From Anaeramoeba ignava (Eukaryota > Metamonada > Anaeramoebidae): a DNA stretch of 64,000 nt. The stretch spans positions 1 through 64,000 of the forward strand of contig JAPDFW010000084.1 in NCBI GenBank assembly GCA_028826165.1, written 5' to 3'. Positions within the stretch are counted from its first letter, which is position 1; every line of letters starts with the position of its first letter. The position numbers and the translations under genes were made by a program. The notes beneath the pieces are model-generated. The model was given only the letters and a program-made list of their open reading frames with translations. It made no database searches and was not told the DNA's origin. Of the stretch, positions 35,000 through 47,111 are shown in pieces.

Positions 35000-36862
35000 T
35001 TAGAAATAAACCTCAAGTTTTTCAATAGCCCATTGACCAAATTCATTAGTGAAGAACATTTTTGCGTCTTTTGAATCATATTGAATATTGTTTGGGAGTT
35101 TATAATTAAAACCTGAATTAGAAAAACCAGTTTTCAAATCACCAGAAATTGACAGATCCCAACCGTCACCGAAAATTGGACCACGTTGAGAATAGTAAAT
35201 CAAAGCGGATTTCTTTTGTTCGGAAACAATAGGGATCTTTTGCTGTGACTGGTTATTGGAAGAGAGAATAAACAAGAAGGCATTTTCGTCTTCAATTGGG
35301 AAAGGTTTCTCAAATTCCTGAATTTTTTGCTCATTTTGTTCGTTTTCAGCTTGAGGACGAGACCAACCAACAGAGGTAAAACCACCGAAAGCAGCACCGC
35401 AAGACTTGATGATAACAAAAACGTTGGATTTGTTGTCGCAGATGTAGTGGAAGTCTTTGCATGTGAAACTGTCATCTTTAGTCGAGATAAAACGAAGTTG
35501 TATTTTGTTATAAATTTCTTCAGAAGTCCAATTTGTGAGTATATCTTTGTATTGTTCTATGGAAGGTTTGCATGATTTGAGACTTTCCTGGACGAGAGAA
35601 TTGGCTCTATCGGGATCAAACGAGTCACCGGAAATATAAGATTCTTGGTCGAAATAAAACCGTTTTTTTTTGAACCAATGATGAAGATCACCGGAATGTT
35701 CTTTGAAATCCTCCAGAATTTGTTGTTGTGTGTCCCTGTCGCCATCCATGGCAGCTTCGATGTAGTCCGCAATATCGTTGACCTCATCCGTATCGAGGAT
35801 CTCGTACTCGGCTGCGCTCATGAAGTCTTCCAAGCTCATTGTGGAGAAACGGATTAATTTGAGCAAATTTCCCCGCAAATGATCCTTTAATTCTTGAGGC
35901 ACTTCCTCAGTTGACTGGCTCTTATTCTCGTTGTTCTTTGAGTATCTATCATACGCATAGTCAATGATCATCTCGAAAAGACTGAGTTCGTTTGTGATAT
36001 TGAGTGAATCTCTTTGTAGAATTTCAGCAAGATCAGTGTCGTCAATTTTCAAATAGTCTTTGTTTTCAATGATTATGTTGATTTCCTTGTCAATTACTTC
36101 AAGAACCTTATTTGTGAGAGATTCGATGCTCATATTCTTGATGGTCGACAAGTTGTTCAAGGCTCTATTTTTGATGCCTGTTTTTGGATCAGGTTTGTCT
36201 TGTCGACGTCGCATTTCTGATGTCAAATATCTTTCGCAACGGATCTTCACTTCTGGAAGTGCCCAATCATTTGCTAGTTTGTAAAGCTCACTGATCAGAT
36301 CAAATGCCGCTATTTTTTGATCGTATGGATCCTTGAATGGCATGTCGAAATCGTTTGTGTAAATGTACTTAAGTGCTGCCTCTACAACCGAATAATGATT
36401 GTCTTTCTTGTCTATTGTTCCGGATTGCAAATTTGCTAATCCTGGTGAACGCGCCATTAGTATTGATGAATACGCGTAGAATTTCCCGTTTTTACAAGTG
36501 ATTGTAAAGTCTTGTCCAAGTCCGTTCTTATAGATTGATGAACGAAGATCTTGTGAAAAATCCCGACTTCTAATGAATTTTTTTTTGTAATTTTGTGGAT
36601 GACTATTTTATTTTTAAATTAAATTTATTAAATTTAATTAAATTAAATTTATTTTTATTTTTTTTCCTTTTTTTTTAATTATATTTTTGTTTTAAAATTT
36701 TTTTTTTCCTTTTTTTAATTAAATTTTTTTTTTTAAATTTTTTTTTTTTGCTTTTTTTTTGTTTTGTTATTTAAATTAAATAAAATAAAACGAAATGAAG
36801 CAAAAAATTGTTATTATTATTTATTTATTATTTATTATTAAAAATAAAACAAACCTTTGCAT
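35000..36862 (-). CDS. BTB-BACK-TLDc protein 4, unusually GC-rich copy
   Basis: 536 residues from an 8-nt exon (36862-36855) and exon 2 (36602-35000) over a 252-nt phase-2 intron. BTB: GLGQDFTITCKNGKFYAYSS and VEAALKYIYTNDFDMP; BACK: LAEILQRDSLNITNELSLFE and NLLKLIRFSTMSLEDF; TLDc: FISTKDDSFTCKDFHYICDN, AAFGGFTSVGW, NAFLFIL, YYSQRGPIFGDGWDLSISGD, IEKLEVYF. It lacks long Asn/Gln or Lys/Glu tracts. Third positions are much richer in C and G (TCC, GTC, GAG, CGA, AAG) than in any paralogue, especially at 35560-36500. This may mean high expression with codon selection; the intact reading frame agrees with an active gene. Confidence 0.92.
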
Positions 36863-37033
36863 TTAATTTCTTTCTTATTTAAAAAAAAAGGAAAAATGAA
36901 AAAAAAATTTTTTGTTTTTTGTTTTTTTTTTTATTTTTTTTTCCTTTTTTAATAAAAAAAAATTAATTAAAAAAGTGGATCTTCTTCTTTTATTTAATTT
37001 TTCTCCTTTTCCTTTTTTTTTTATTTTAAAATT

Positions 37034-38771
37034 TTAAAAATAAACCTCAAGTTGATCAACTTTCCATTCTACATATTTAGTAGTAAAAAACATCTTTGCT
37101 TCTTTTGAATCAAATTCAATATTATCAGGAAGTTGATAAGTATGTCCTGGATTTGAATATCCTGTTTTCAAATCTCCTGAAATTGCTAAATCCCATCCAT
37201 CTCCAAAAATAGGTCCTCTTTGTGAATAATAAACAATTGCTTTATTACTTTCTTTCTCTTTTAATTCAATTTTTTCTTGATTTCCTGTATATGATTTCAA
37301 AACGAATAAAAAAGCTTTATCATCTTCAATGCTATTAATTTCATCAAAATCAATATTAATATCATCAAAATAATTATCATTATAAAAATCACTTGGTTCT
37401 TGTTTTTCTGGTTTTTTCCATCCAACTGAACTATATCCTCCAAATATATCCTCTCCAGATTGAATGATAACAAGAATTGGTGCTTTATTATCACAAATTT
37501 GATGGAAATCTTGACAAGTTAATTTATCTTCTTTTTTTGAAACAAATTGAAGTTTCATTTCTTGGAAAATTTCTTCATCAATCCATTCTTTTAATTTTTT
37601 AGTATAATCTTTAATAAGTCCTTCATTTTTATCAGCATTTTTTGGATTAATATTTTTGGATATTTCTTCATTTTCAAATGAAATTATTGTATTTGAATCA
37701 AAATAAAATCTTTTATTTCTAAACCAATGAACTTCTTTTATTTTTTTGTATTTTTCAATAATTTTTTGATTTTTTGAATCATTTCCATCAAGTTTATTCT
37801 CAATAAAATCTGAAATATCATTGATTTCATCATCTGTTAATAAATCAAGTTTTTCAATTTGAAGGAATTCATCAAGAGTCATTGCCCCAAATCTTATAAA
37901 TTTAACCAAATCTTGCTTTATATATTTTAGTGCTCTTTTTTTTGCTTCTTCAATTTGATTTTGATTTTGATTTTGATTTTGATTTTGATTCTCTTTTGGA
38001 ACGTCAAACTTCGAGTTTGCGAAATTACCAATCATTTCCAAAATTTGAAATTCTCTTGAAATATTCAAAGTATCTCGACAAACAATCATTCTAAGACTTG
38101 AATCCGAAATGTGTAAATAATCTTCGCTTTTAATAACATCTTCCATTTGCTTATCAACAACACAAAGAATTTTTTCACTAAAATTTTGGAGATTCAAATT
38201 ATCAATATAATTGAGTTTTTTTAATGCGTGATTTTTGATTTGATTTGATTCATCTTTCCCACTTTTTACTTCTTCTTCTTTCTCAAATTCAGAAGCAATA
38301 TATTGTTCACATTTGTACCTGATTTCATAAAGACTCCAGATTTTAGCAAAAGAAAGTAAATCACAAGTTAAATCAAAAGATGTTTTTACTTTTTCATTTG
38401 GATCAACAACAGGAAGAACACAAATTGAAGTGTAAATGTATTCAAAAGCTTTTTTAACTACTTCATAATTATATCCTAATTTTAATTTGTTTCCTGAAAT
38501 ATGTTCTTTAAATGATTGTGAACGAGCCAATATTATTGATGAATATCCATATAATCTCTTCTTGTTATTTGTTTTAATTACTACATCTTGTCCAAATCCT
38601 GGAATAAAAAGCGATAATCGAAGAAATCGAATGAATTCTTCTGCTTTTGTGTAATTCTTATCTTCAATCATTTCATTTTTAAAACTATTTTTTTTAATAT
38701 TAAATTTAATAAAAAAGTGGAATAAATAATAATAAAATAAAAAAATTTTTTATAAACCTTTCTGTATTCAT
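37034..38771 (-). CDS. BTB-BACK-TLDc protein 5
   Basis: 554 residues from a 14-nt exon (38771-38758) plus exon 2 (38684-37034); a 73-nt phase-2 intron restores MNTESFKNEMIEDK. Belongs to a tight subfamily with genes 6 and 7. BTB: GFGQDVVIKTNNKKRLYGYS, VVKKAFEYIYTSICVLPV; BACK: LRMIVCRDTLNISREFQILE, LVKFIRFGAMTLDEF; TLDc: KLQFVSKKEDKLTCQDFHQI, DIFGGYSSVGW, KAFLFVL, a segment reading YYSQRGPIFGDGWDLAISGD, VDQLEVYF. The Asn/Gln tract between the BACK halves is short (about 11 residues). The intron contains AAAAAAGTGGAATAAA, the reverse complement of a motif found in the satellites. Confidence 0.92.
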
Positions 38772-38898
38772 TTTTTTTTAAAAAGGAAATTAATTTAAAT
38801 TTGAAAAGAAAAAAATGAAAAAAATAATTTTGGAAAATTTTTTTTTATTAAAGAAAGAAAAAAAAAAAAAAAAAAAGGAAAAAAAAATTTGTTTTGTT

Positions 38899-40774
38899 TT
38901 AAAAATAAACCTCAATTTGATCAACTTCCCATTCTCCAAATTGTTGAGTAAAAAACATCTTTGATTCTTTTGAATCAAATTCAATATTATCAGGAAGTTG
39001 ATAAGTATGTCCTGGATTTGAATATCCTGTTTTCAAATCAGCTGAAATTGCTAAATCCCATCCATCTCCAAAAATAGGTCCTCTTTGTGAATAATAAACA
39101 ATTGCCTTTGATTTTTGATCTGGAAATAATTCAATTTTGGGTTGAATTCCTTTATATGATCTCAAAACGAATAAAAAGGCTTTTTCATCTTCAATATAAT
39201 TAATATCATCATAAAAATTGTTATTATCATTATCACTTGATTCTTGTTTTTCTGGTTTTTTCCATCCAACTGAACTATATCCTCCAAATATATCCCCTCC
39301 AGATTGAATAATAACAAGAATTGGTGCTTTATTATCGCAAATTTGATGGAAATCTTTGCAAGTTAATTTATCTTCTTTTTTTGAAACAAATTGAAGTTTC
39401 ATTTTTTTAAAAATTTCTTCATCAATCCATCCTTCTTTACTATTTTTTTTTCTTTCAATAACTGGTGCAAAAATACTAGCAAAATCTTCTTCTTTTTTAT
39501 CAGCATTTTTTGGATTAATATTTTTGGATATTTCTTCATTTTCAAATGGAATTATTGTATTTGAATCAAAATAAACTCTTTTATTTTTAAACCAATGAAC
39601 TTCTTTTTTTTGTGCGTAATCTTCAATAATTTTTTGATTTCCTGAAACATTTCCATCAAGTTTATTCTCAATAAAATCTGAAATATCATTGATTTCATCA
39701 TCTGTTAATAAATCAAGTTTCTCAATTTGAAGGAATTCATCAAGAGTCATTGTTCCAAATCTAATAAATTTAATCAAGTCATTTTTTATATATTGTCTTC
39801 CTTCTGGCGTTTGGATTTGGATTTGATTTTGAATTTGAATTTGAATTTGAATTTGATTTTGATTTTGAATTTGATTTTGATTTTGATTTTGAATTTGATT
39901 TTCATTTTGATTTTGATTTTGATTTTGATTTTGATTTTCATTTTGATTTTGATTTTTTTGATTTTGATTTTGAATTTGATTTTGAGCAGGAAATTTAGAG
40001 TTTGTGAAATTAATAATCATTTCCAAAATTTGGAATTCTCTTGAAATATTCAAATTATCTCGACAAACAATCATTCTAAGATTTGAATCTGAAACATGCA
40101 AATAATCTTTGTTTTTAATAACATCTTCCATTTGCTTATCAACAATATAAAGAATTTTTTCATTAAAATTTCGGAGATTCAAATTATCAAAATAATTGAG
40201 TTTTTTTAATGCTTGATTTTTGATTTGATTTGATTCATCTTTTCCACTTTTTACTTCTTCTTCTTTCTCAAGTTCAGAAGCAATATATTGTTCACATTGA
40301 AATCTGACCTCATAAAGACCCCAATATATAGCAAGAGAAAGTAAATCACAAGTTAAATCAAAAGATGTTTTTTCTTTTTCATTTGGATCAACAACAGGAA
40401 GAACACAAATTGAAGTGTAAATGTATTCAAAAGCTGTTTTAACTACTTCATAATTATATTCTAATTCTAATTTGTTTTGTTTATAAGCTGCAAATGTTGG
40501 TGAACGAGCTGATATTATTGATGAATATCCATATAATCTCTTCTTGTTATTTGTTTCAATTACTACATCTTGTCCAAGTCCCGGTGTATAAAGTGATAAT
40601 CGAAAATCTTGAATAAGTCCTTCTGTTCTTGTGTAATTCTTATCTTCAATTAGTTCCATTTTTAAAACTATTTTTTTTTTTATTAAAAAAAAATTAATTA
40701 AAAAAAAATGAATAAAAAAAGTGGAATAAAAAATAAAAAAAATAAAAAAATTTTTTAAACCTTTCTGTATTCAT
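38899..40774 (-). CDS. BTB-BACK-TLDc protein 6
   Basis: Near twin of gene 5, about 593 residues, from a 14-nt exon (40774-40761) and exon 2 (40667-38899). The combined length is one base over a codon multiple: one extra A in the A5 run just before ATGGAACTAATT. Removing it gives MNTESFKMELIEDK; otherwise translation would have to start at 40659. BTB, BACK and TLDc motifs match gene 5 almost residue for residue, but the tract between the BACK halves has grown to about 65 residues of Asn/Gln/Ile, and the TLDc loop carries DNDNNN. Intron sequence is also alike (AAACCTTTCTGTATTCAT at the exon border), indicating a recent tandem duplication. Confidence 0.88.
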
Positions 40775-40896
40775 TTTTTTTAAAAAGGAAATTAATTTAA
40801 AATCTTAAATTTGAAAAAAGAAAAAAAATGAAAAATGAAAAATAATAAAAAAAAGAAAAAAAGAAAAAAAAAAAGAAAAAAAAAATTTGTTTTGTT

Positions 40897-42668
40897 TTAA
40901 AAATAAACTTCAAGTTTATTAACTTCCCATTCTCCAAATCCTCTTGTAAAAAACATCTTTGCTTCTTTTGAATTAAATTCAATATTATCAGGAAGTTGAT
41001 AAGTATGTCCTGGATTTGAATATCCTGTTTTCAAATTTCCTGAAATTGCTAAATCCCATCCATCTCCAAAAATAGGTCCTCTTTGTGAATAATAAACAAT
41101 TGATGTTGATTTTTGATCTGGAAATAATTCAATTTTGGATTGAATTCCTTTATATGATCTTAAAACGAATAAAAAGGCTTTTTCATCTTCAATATAATTA
41201 ATATCATCAAAATAATTATCATTATAAAAATCACTTGGTTTTTGTTTTTCTGGTTTTTTCCATCCAACTGAACTATATCCTCCAAATATATTCTCTTCAG
41301 ATTCAATAATAACAAGAATTGGTGCTTTATTATCACAAATTTGATGGAAATCTTTGCAAGTTAATTTATCTTCTTTTTTTGAAACAAATTGAAGTTTCAT
41401 TTCTTTGAAAATATCTTCATCAATCCATCCTTCTTTATTATTTTTTTTTCTTTCAATAACTGATGAATAAAAATCAGCAATTCCTTCATTTTTATCAGCA
41501 TTTTTTGGATTAATATTTTTGGATATTTCTTCATTTTCAAATGAAATTATTGTATTTGAATCAAAATAAACTCTTTCATTTTTAAACCAATGAATTTCTT
41601 TTTTTTGTGTGTATTTTTCAATAATTTTTTGATTTTTTGAATCATTTCCATCAAGTTTATTCTCAATAAAATCTGAAATATCATTGATTTCCTCTTCTGT
41701 TAATAAATCAAGTTTTTCAATTTGAAGGAATTCATCAAAATCCATTGTTCCAAATCTAACAAATTTAATCAAGTCATTTTTTAACAAAATAGATGCTTTA
41801 TTTTGGTTTTCTTTTTCTTTTTCTTTTTCTTTTTCAATTTGATTTTGATTTTGAATTTGAATTTGATTTTGATTTTGAATTTGAATTTGATTTTGATTTT
41901 GAACAGGAAATTTATGTGTTATATAATTATTAATCAATTGCAAAATTTGGAATTCTCTTGAAATATTCAAAGTATCTCGGCAAAGAATCATTCTAAGATT
42001 TGAATCCGAAATGTATAAATAATCTTTGTTTTTAATAATATCTTCCATTTGCTTATCAATAATACAAAGAATTTTATCACTAAAAATTTGGAGATTCAAA
42101 TTATCAATATAATTAAGTTTTTTTAATGCTTGATTTTTGATTTGATTTGATTCATCTTTTCCACTTTTTACTACTTCCTCTTTTTTCTCAAGTTCAGAAA
42201 AAATATATTGTTCACATTGAAATTTGACTTCATAAAGAGCCCAGTATTTAGCAAGAGAAAGTAAATCACAAGTTAAATCAAAAGACGTTTTTTCTTTTTC
42301 ATTTGGATCATATATTGGAATTTCACAATTTGAAGTGTAAATGAATTCCAAAGCTGTTTTAACTACTTCATAATTATATTCTAATTCTAATTTGTTTTGT
42401 TTATAAGCTGCAAATGTTGGTGAACGAGCTGATAATATTGATGAATATCCATATAATTTCTTCTTCTTGTTATTTGTTTCAATTATTACATCTTGTCCAA
42501 GTCCCGGCATAAAAATTGATAATCGAAGAAGTCTAATCAATTGTTCTGTTCTTATGAAATTCTTATCTTGAATCATTTCATTTTTAAAACTATTTTTTTT
42601 TAATAATAAATTTAATAATAAATTTAATAATAAATTAAATATTATTTTATAAACCTTTCTTTATTCAT
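40897..42668 (-). CDS. BTB-BACK-TLDc protein 7
   Basis: 568 residues from a 14-nt exon (42668-42655) and exon 2 (42589-40897); a 65-nt phase-2 intron gives MNKESFKNEMIQDKNF. Third member of the close subfamily. BTB: GLGQDVIIETNNKKKKLYGY; BACK: LRMILCRDTLNISREFQILQ with an Asn/Gln/Ile tract then KEKEKEKE before LKNDLIKFVRFGTMDFDEF; TLDc complete: CDNKAPILVIIESEENIFGG, YSSVGW, KAFLFVL, then RGPIFGDGWDLAISGNLKTG, VNKLEVYF. Only about 122 bp separates its stop from the gene 6 start, so the promoter must be very short. Confidence 0.92.
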
Positions 42669-42760
42669 TTTTTTTAAAAAGGAAATTAATTCTGAAATGA
42701 AAAGAAATGAAAAAAATGATTTCGGAAAAAAAGGAAAAAAAAGTTGTTTTTAATTAAATT

Positions 42761-44652
42761 TTAAAAATAAACTTCAAGTTTATTAACTTTCCATTCTCCA
42801 TAATCTCGTGTAAAAAACATCTTTGATTCTTTTGAATCAAATTCAATATTATTTGGAAGTTGATAAGTATGTCCTGGATTTGAATATCCTGTTTTCAAAT
42901 CAGCTGAAATTGCTAAATCCCAACCATCTCCAAAAATAGGTCCTCTTTGTGAATAATAAACAATTGCCTTCTTGCTTTCTTTCTCTTTTAATTCAATTTT
43001 AAGTTGCTGATCCTTTTGGGTTGCTTTCAAAAGGAATAAAAAAGCTTTATCATCTTCAATATAACTAATATCTTCAAAATATTTATCATCAATATCATTA
43101 TCAATATCAATATCATTATAAAAATCACTTGATTTTTGTTTTTCTGGTTTTTTCCATCCAGCTGAGCTATATCCTCCAAATATATTCCCTTCAGATTCAA
43201 TGATAATAAGAATTGGTGCTTTATTATCACAAATTTGATGGAAATGTTGACAAGTTAATTTATCCTCTTTTTTTGAAACAAATTGAAGTTTCATTTTTTT
43301 GAAAATATCTTCTCCAATCCAATTTTGTAAATGATTTGCAAATTTTTCAATCGGTCCTTCTCTTTTTTCAACATTTTTTGGATGAATCCTTTTGGAAATT
43401 TCCTCATTTTCAAATGGAATTATTGTATTTGAATTGGAATAAACTCTTTTACTTTTAAACCAATGAACCTCTTTCTCTTTTGTGTATTTTTCAATAATTT
43501 TTTGATTTTCTTCATAATTTCCATCATTTATATTCTCAATAAAATCTGAAATATCAATTATCTCATCAGGTGTCAATAAATCTAAATGAATAACCTCAGA
43601 AAATTCATCAAGATTCAATGCTCCAAATCTAACAAATTTAATAAAATCTGTTTTTAACAAAGTATGTGTTCTTTGATCTATAATTGTTATCATTCCTTTT
43701 TTTGAATTTTGGTTTTGAATTCGATTTTGATTTTGATTTTGATTTTGATTTTCATTTTCCATTGTTTGGATTGCATAATCAATAACCATTTGTAAAATTT
43801 GTAATTCACTTGAAATATTCAAAGTATCCCGATAAAGAATCATTTTAAGATTTAAATCTGAAATATTTAAGTAATCTCTGTGTTGAATAATATCTTCCAT
43901 TTGCTTATCAATAATAGAAAAAACTTTTTCAAGAAGAACTGGTTCTCCAAGTGTATTAACACTTTCTAATTGGCACACAATCGCATTTTTGATTATGATT
44001 AATTGCGGATTGCTGTCATTTTCTTTGATGCCAGAATTCTCATCTTGCAGAATATTTTGAGGGGAAGTGATAATTGTGGAAAATGATTGAGTTTTATACT
44101 GTGTCATAGTTTCATTATGAATGTGGACTCTTTCAATTTCAGAAAGAAGGAATTTTTTACAATAAAATTCGAGTTGATGAAGAGCATATTCTTTAGCAAA
44201 AGAAAGTAAATCACAAGTTAAATCAAATGGTGTTTTTTCTACTTGATTTGGATCGACAACAGGAATATTGCATTTTGAAGTGTAAATGTATTCCAAAGCT
44301 GTTTTAACTACTTCATAATTATATTCTAATTGTAAATGGCCTCTTGGAATATTTCTTATTAATGCTGGTGAACGAGTTGATAATATCGATGAATATACAT
44401 ATAATTTCTGATTATTTGCTTCAATTATCAAATCTTGTCCAAGTCTAGATTTTTGAAGTGAAAAACGAAGATTTTCAATAAGATCTTCTGTTTTTGTTAA
44501 TTTCTTGGTTGTTGAAAATTTGTTTGATTTTTTTTCCGAAATTTCATTTTCACTAAATTTTGTTTTGTTTTGGAAGATGAATGAATAGAAAATGTTTTAT
44601 ATATTATTTAATTTTATTATAATTTTTTTTTCCCAAACCTTTTTAAACTCAT
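42761..44652 (-). CDS. BTB-BACK-TLDc protein 8, divergent partner of RCC1-BTB 1
   Basis: 601 residues from a 14-nt exon (44652-44639) and exon 2 (44552-42761); the 86-nt phase-2 intron gives MSLKSENEISEKKS. BTB: LGQDLIIEANNQKLYVYSSI, EYIYTSKCNIPV; BACK: LKMILYRDTLNISSELQILQ, LLKTDFIKFVRFGALNLDEF; TLDc: CDNKAPILIIIESEGNIFGG, YSSAGW, KAFLFLL, then RGPIFGDGWDLAISADLKTG, VNKLEVYF. It differs from genes 5-7 in an insertion of about 40 residues between BTB and BACK (HNETMTQYKTQSFSTIITSP...), of ordinary composition rather than low complexity. It is transcribed away from RCC1-BTB gene 1 across a 104-bp gap. Confidence 0.92.
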
Positions 44653-44756
44653 TAAAAGAAAAAAAAAAACAAAAAGGAGAAAAAAAAAATGAAAAAAAAA
44701 AGGGAGAAAAAAATAAAAATTTTTTTTTCATTTTTTTACTTTTTTAAAAAAAGAAA
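44653..44756. promoter_or_regulatory. Divergent promoter between BTB-TLDc 8 and RCC1-BTB 1
   Basis: Only 104 bp separates two start codons facing away from each other, so both core promoters must lie here. The RCC1 side ends in ACTTTTTTAAAAAAAGAAA immediately before ATG; the same 19 bases precede the RCC1 copies at 47093-47111 and 49509-49527. Upstream of the TLDc starts of genes 5-7 the comparable sequence is CCTTTTTAAAAAAA. The element is placed by conservation among paralogues; no known factor site is claimed. Confidence 0.7.
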
Positions 44757-46532
44757 ATGAATGAAATTATATTTTTTGGTTCAAATAAAGAACCAAAACT
44801 TATCAAAAATGAACCAGATAAAATAAAAGATCCAACTCAATTTAAATTTGAAAATGAAAATGAAAATGAAAATGAAAATGAAAAACAAATTAAACAAATT
44901 TCAACAGGAAATTTTGGAACAATTTTCCTTTTTAAAAATGGAAAAGCAATAGAATATTTAAAAGATTCAAATCAAAATCCTTCAAAAATCCAAATTGAAG
45001 AAAATATTCAAAAAGTAACTGTTGGTCATGGAAATGAAGCTATTTTAACAAAAGAAGGAAATGTATTTGCTAAAGGAGAATATGTTAATCCAAAAAATCC
45101 AAATGAATTTATCAATATTTCATCATTAATTGAAGATCCAAATGATAGAATAATTCAAGATATTGCTTCTGGAGCTCGTGCAGTTTATTTATTAACTTCA
45201 AATCAAAATGCTTATGGAATTGGTTTAAATGATAATGGCCAACTTGGTTTTGATACTGAAGCACTTAAAGAAACAGAAAAACCAATTTTAATGATGAAAA
45301 ATATTTCTAAAATATTTTCAGGAAATTCTTCACTTTCTGTTTTTCTTTTAAATTCAAATCAAGAATTATTTGGATGCGGATATAATCAAAATGGTCAACT
45401 TGGATTAGGAGAATCAAGAATAAAAGATTCCAAAATCCAAAAATTAACCAAAATCCAAAATATTCCAAAAGGTAAAATAATTGATATTCAATCTGGATAT
45501 GTTCATTCAATAATGTTAATTGAAAATGAAGATGAAAATGAAAATCCAAAAAGAAAAATTTATTCATGTGGATTTGATATATTTAATGGGCTTCTCAGAC
45601 ATGGAAGTACTTATGAATTTACTGAAATTAAATCATTATTTGCAAATGATGATCATATTATTGATATTTCTGTTGGAGCTGGACATACTTTGATTTTAAC
45701 AACTAATAATTACGTGATAGGATTTGGGAATAATTATTATGGTCAATTAGGAACTGGAAATGAAGGAATACAAAAAATTCCAGAACCAGCTAGAATTCCT
45801 GAATTAAGATTTAATGAAGATATTTCTAATTATCATATTTCTTGTGGTGTATCGAATTCATTTCTTTATTATTCTCCTTCTTTTTCAAATCTTGAAGAAG
45901 ATTTGATAAAACTATTTAGAAGAAAAGAATTTTGCAATATTTCATTTAAAACAGAAAATGGAGAAATAATTGAAGCTCATAGATTAATATTGAAATATAG
46001 ATTAAATCAAAATCAAAATCAAATTGAAAAACTTAAAGAAATTATTTCAAAAAAATCAATTAAAGAATCAAATCAAATATTTGAAATGATTTATTCAAAC
46101 AATTCCAAAATAAATCCAAAATTATATTCTGAAATTAAAGAAATTATAAATTCTAATGAAAAAATAGAAGAAACAATGAAAAGAATTTATTTAAATGAAA
46201 ATGAAAAAGATTTTATAATTGAAAGAAAAGAAAAACAATATAAATTTCCAAAATTAATATTAATAATGAGAAGTGAATTATATCGAGGAATGTTTTTATC
46301 TGTTACAGAAGATAAATCTAATAAAGTTACAGATTATAGTGAATTAAGTAATAAATCATTTCAAATATTTGAATATTGGATTTATTCAAATCAAATTAAA
46401 GATGAAATTCAAATTACAAAAGGAATAATTGATGAAGTTAAAAAAGGAATTGATTATTTTCAATTAAATCAAACAAATCCAAATTTAATTGATTTATTAA
46501 TTAACAAATTCAATAACCAAAATCAAAATTAA
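44757..46532 (+). CDS. RCC1-BTB-BTB protein 1 (intact)
   Basis: 591 residues, one exon. RCC1-type repeats fill about residues 1-375 (GNFGTIFLFKNGKAIEYLKD, then GHGNEAILTKEGNVFAKGEY, YGIGLNDNGQLGFD, FGCGYNQNGQLGLGESR, IGFGNNYYGQLGTGNEG), forming the expected beta-propeller. Two BTB-like domains follow: a degenerate one (LIKLFRRKEFCNISFKTENG and EAHRLILKYRL) and a better one (DFIIERKEKQYKFPKLILIM, then RSELYRGMFLSVTED and FEYWIYSNQI). The product could be a Cullin-3 adaptor with the propeller as binding surface; this is inference. Its stop codon lies within a hexamer array (NQNQN then TAA). It is the intact reference for the broken copies that follow. Confidence 0.92.
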   Translation: MNEIIFFGSNKEPKLIKNEPDKIKDPTQFKFENENENENENEKQIKQISTGNFGTIFLFKNGKAIEYLKDSNQNPSKIQIEENIQKVTVGHGNEAILTKEGNVFAKGEYVNPKNPNEFINISSLIEDPNDRIIQDIASGARAVYLLTSNQNAYGIGLNDNGQLGFDTEALKETEKPILMMKNISKIFSGNSSLSVFLLNSNQELFGCGYNQNGQLGLGESRIKDSKIQKLTKIQNIPKGKIIDIQSGYVHSIMLIENEDENENPKRKIYSCGFDIFNGLLRHGSTYEFTEIKSLFANDDHIIDISVGAGHTLILTTNNYVIGFGNNYYGQLGTGNEGIQKIPEPARIPELRFNEDISNYHISCGVSNSFLYYSPSFSNLEEDLIKLFRRKEFCNISFKTENGEIIEAHRLILKYRLNQNQNQIEKLKEIISKKSIKESNQIFEMIYSNNSKINPKLYSEIKEIINSNEKIEETMKRIYLNENEKDFIIERKEKQYKFPKLILIMRSELYRGMFLSVTEDKSNKVTDYSELSNKSFQIFEYWIYSNQIKDEIQITKGIIDEVKKGIDYFQLNQTNPNLIDLLINKFNNQNQN

Positions 46533-47040
46533 AATCAAAATTAAAATTAAAATCAAAAATTAAAATTAAAATTAAAATCAAAATTAAAATTAAAATTAAA
46601 ATCAAAATTAAAATCAAAATTTAAAATTAAAATTTAAAAAATTAAAATTAAAAATCAAAATCAAAAAATTAAAATCAAAATTAAAAATTTTAAAATTAAA
46701 ATTAAAATTAAAATTAAAATTAAAATTAAAATTAAAATTAAAATTAAAATTAAAATTAAAATTAAAATCAAAATTAAAAAATTTTAAAATTAAAATTAAA
46801 ATTAAAATTAAAATTAAAATTAAAATTAAAATTAAAATTAAAATTAAAATTAAAATTCAAAATTAAAATTAAAATTAAAATCAAAATTAAAATTAAAATT
46901 AAAATCAAAATTAAAATTAAAATTAAAATTAAAATTAAAATTAAAATTCATTTATAAAATTAAAATTAAAATTAAAATTAAAATCAAAAATCAAAATTAA
47001 AATTAAAATTAAAATCAAAATTAAAATTAAAATTAAATTC
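46515..47040. repeat. AAAATT hexamer array after RCC1-BTB 1
   Basis: About 85 AAAATT units with AAAATC and AAAATTC variants, starting inside the last codons of RCC1-BTB 1 and running to about 70 bp before the next copy. No coding potential. Confidence 0.95.
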
Positions 47041-47111
47041 AATTTAAAAATTAAATTCATTTTTTCATTTTTTATTTTTTTTTCATTTTTTTACTTTTTT
47101 AAAAAAAGAAA

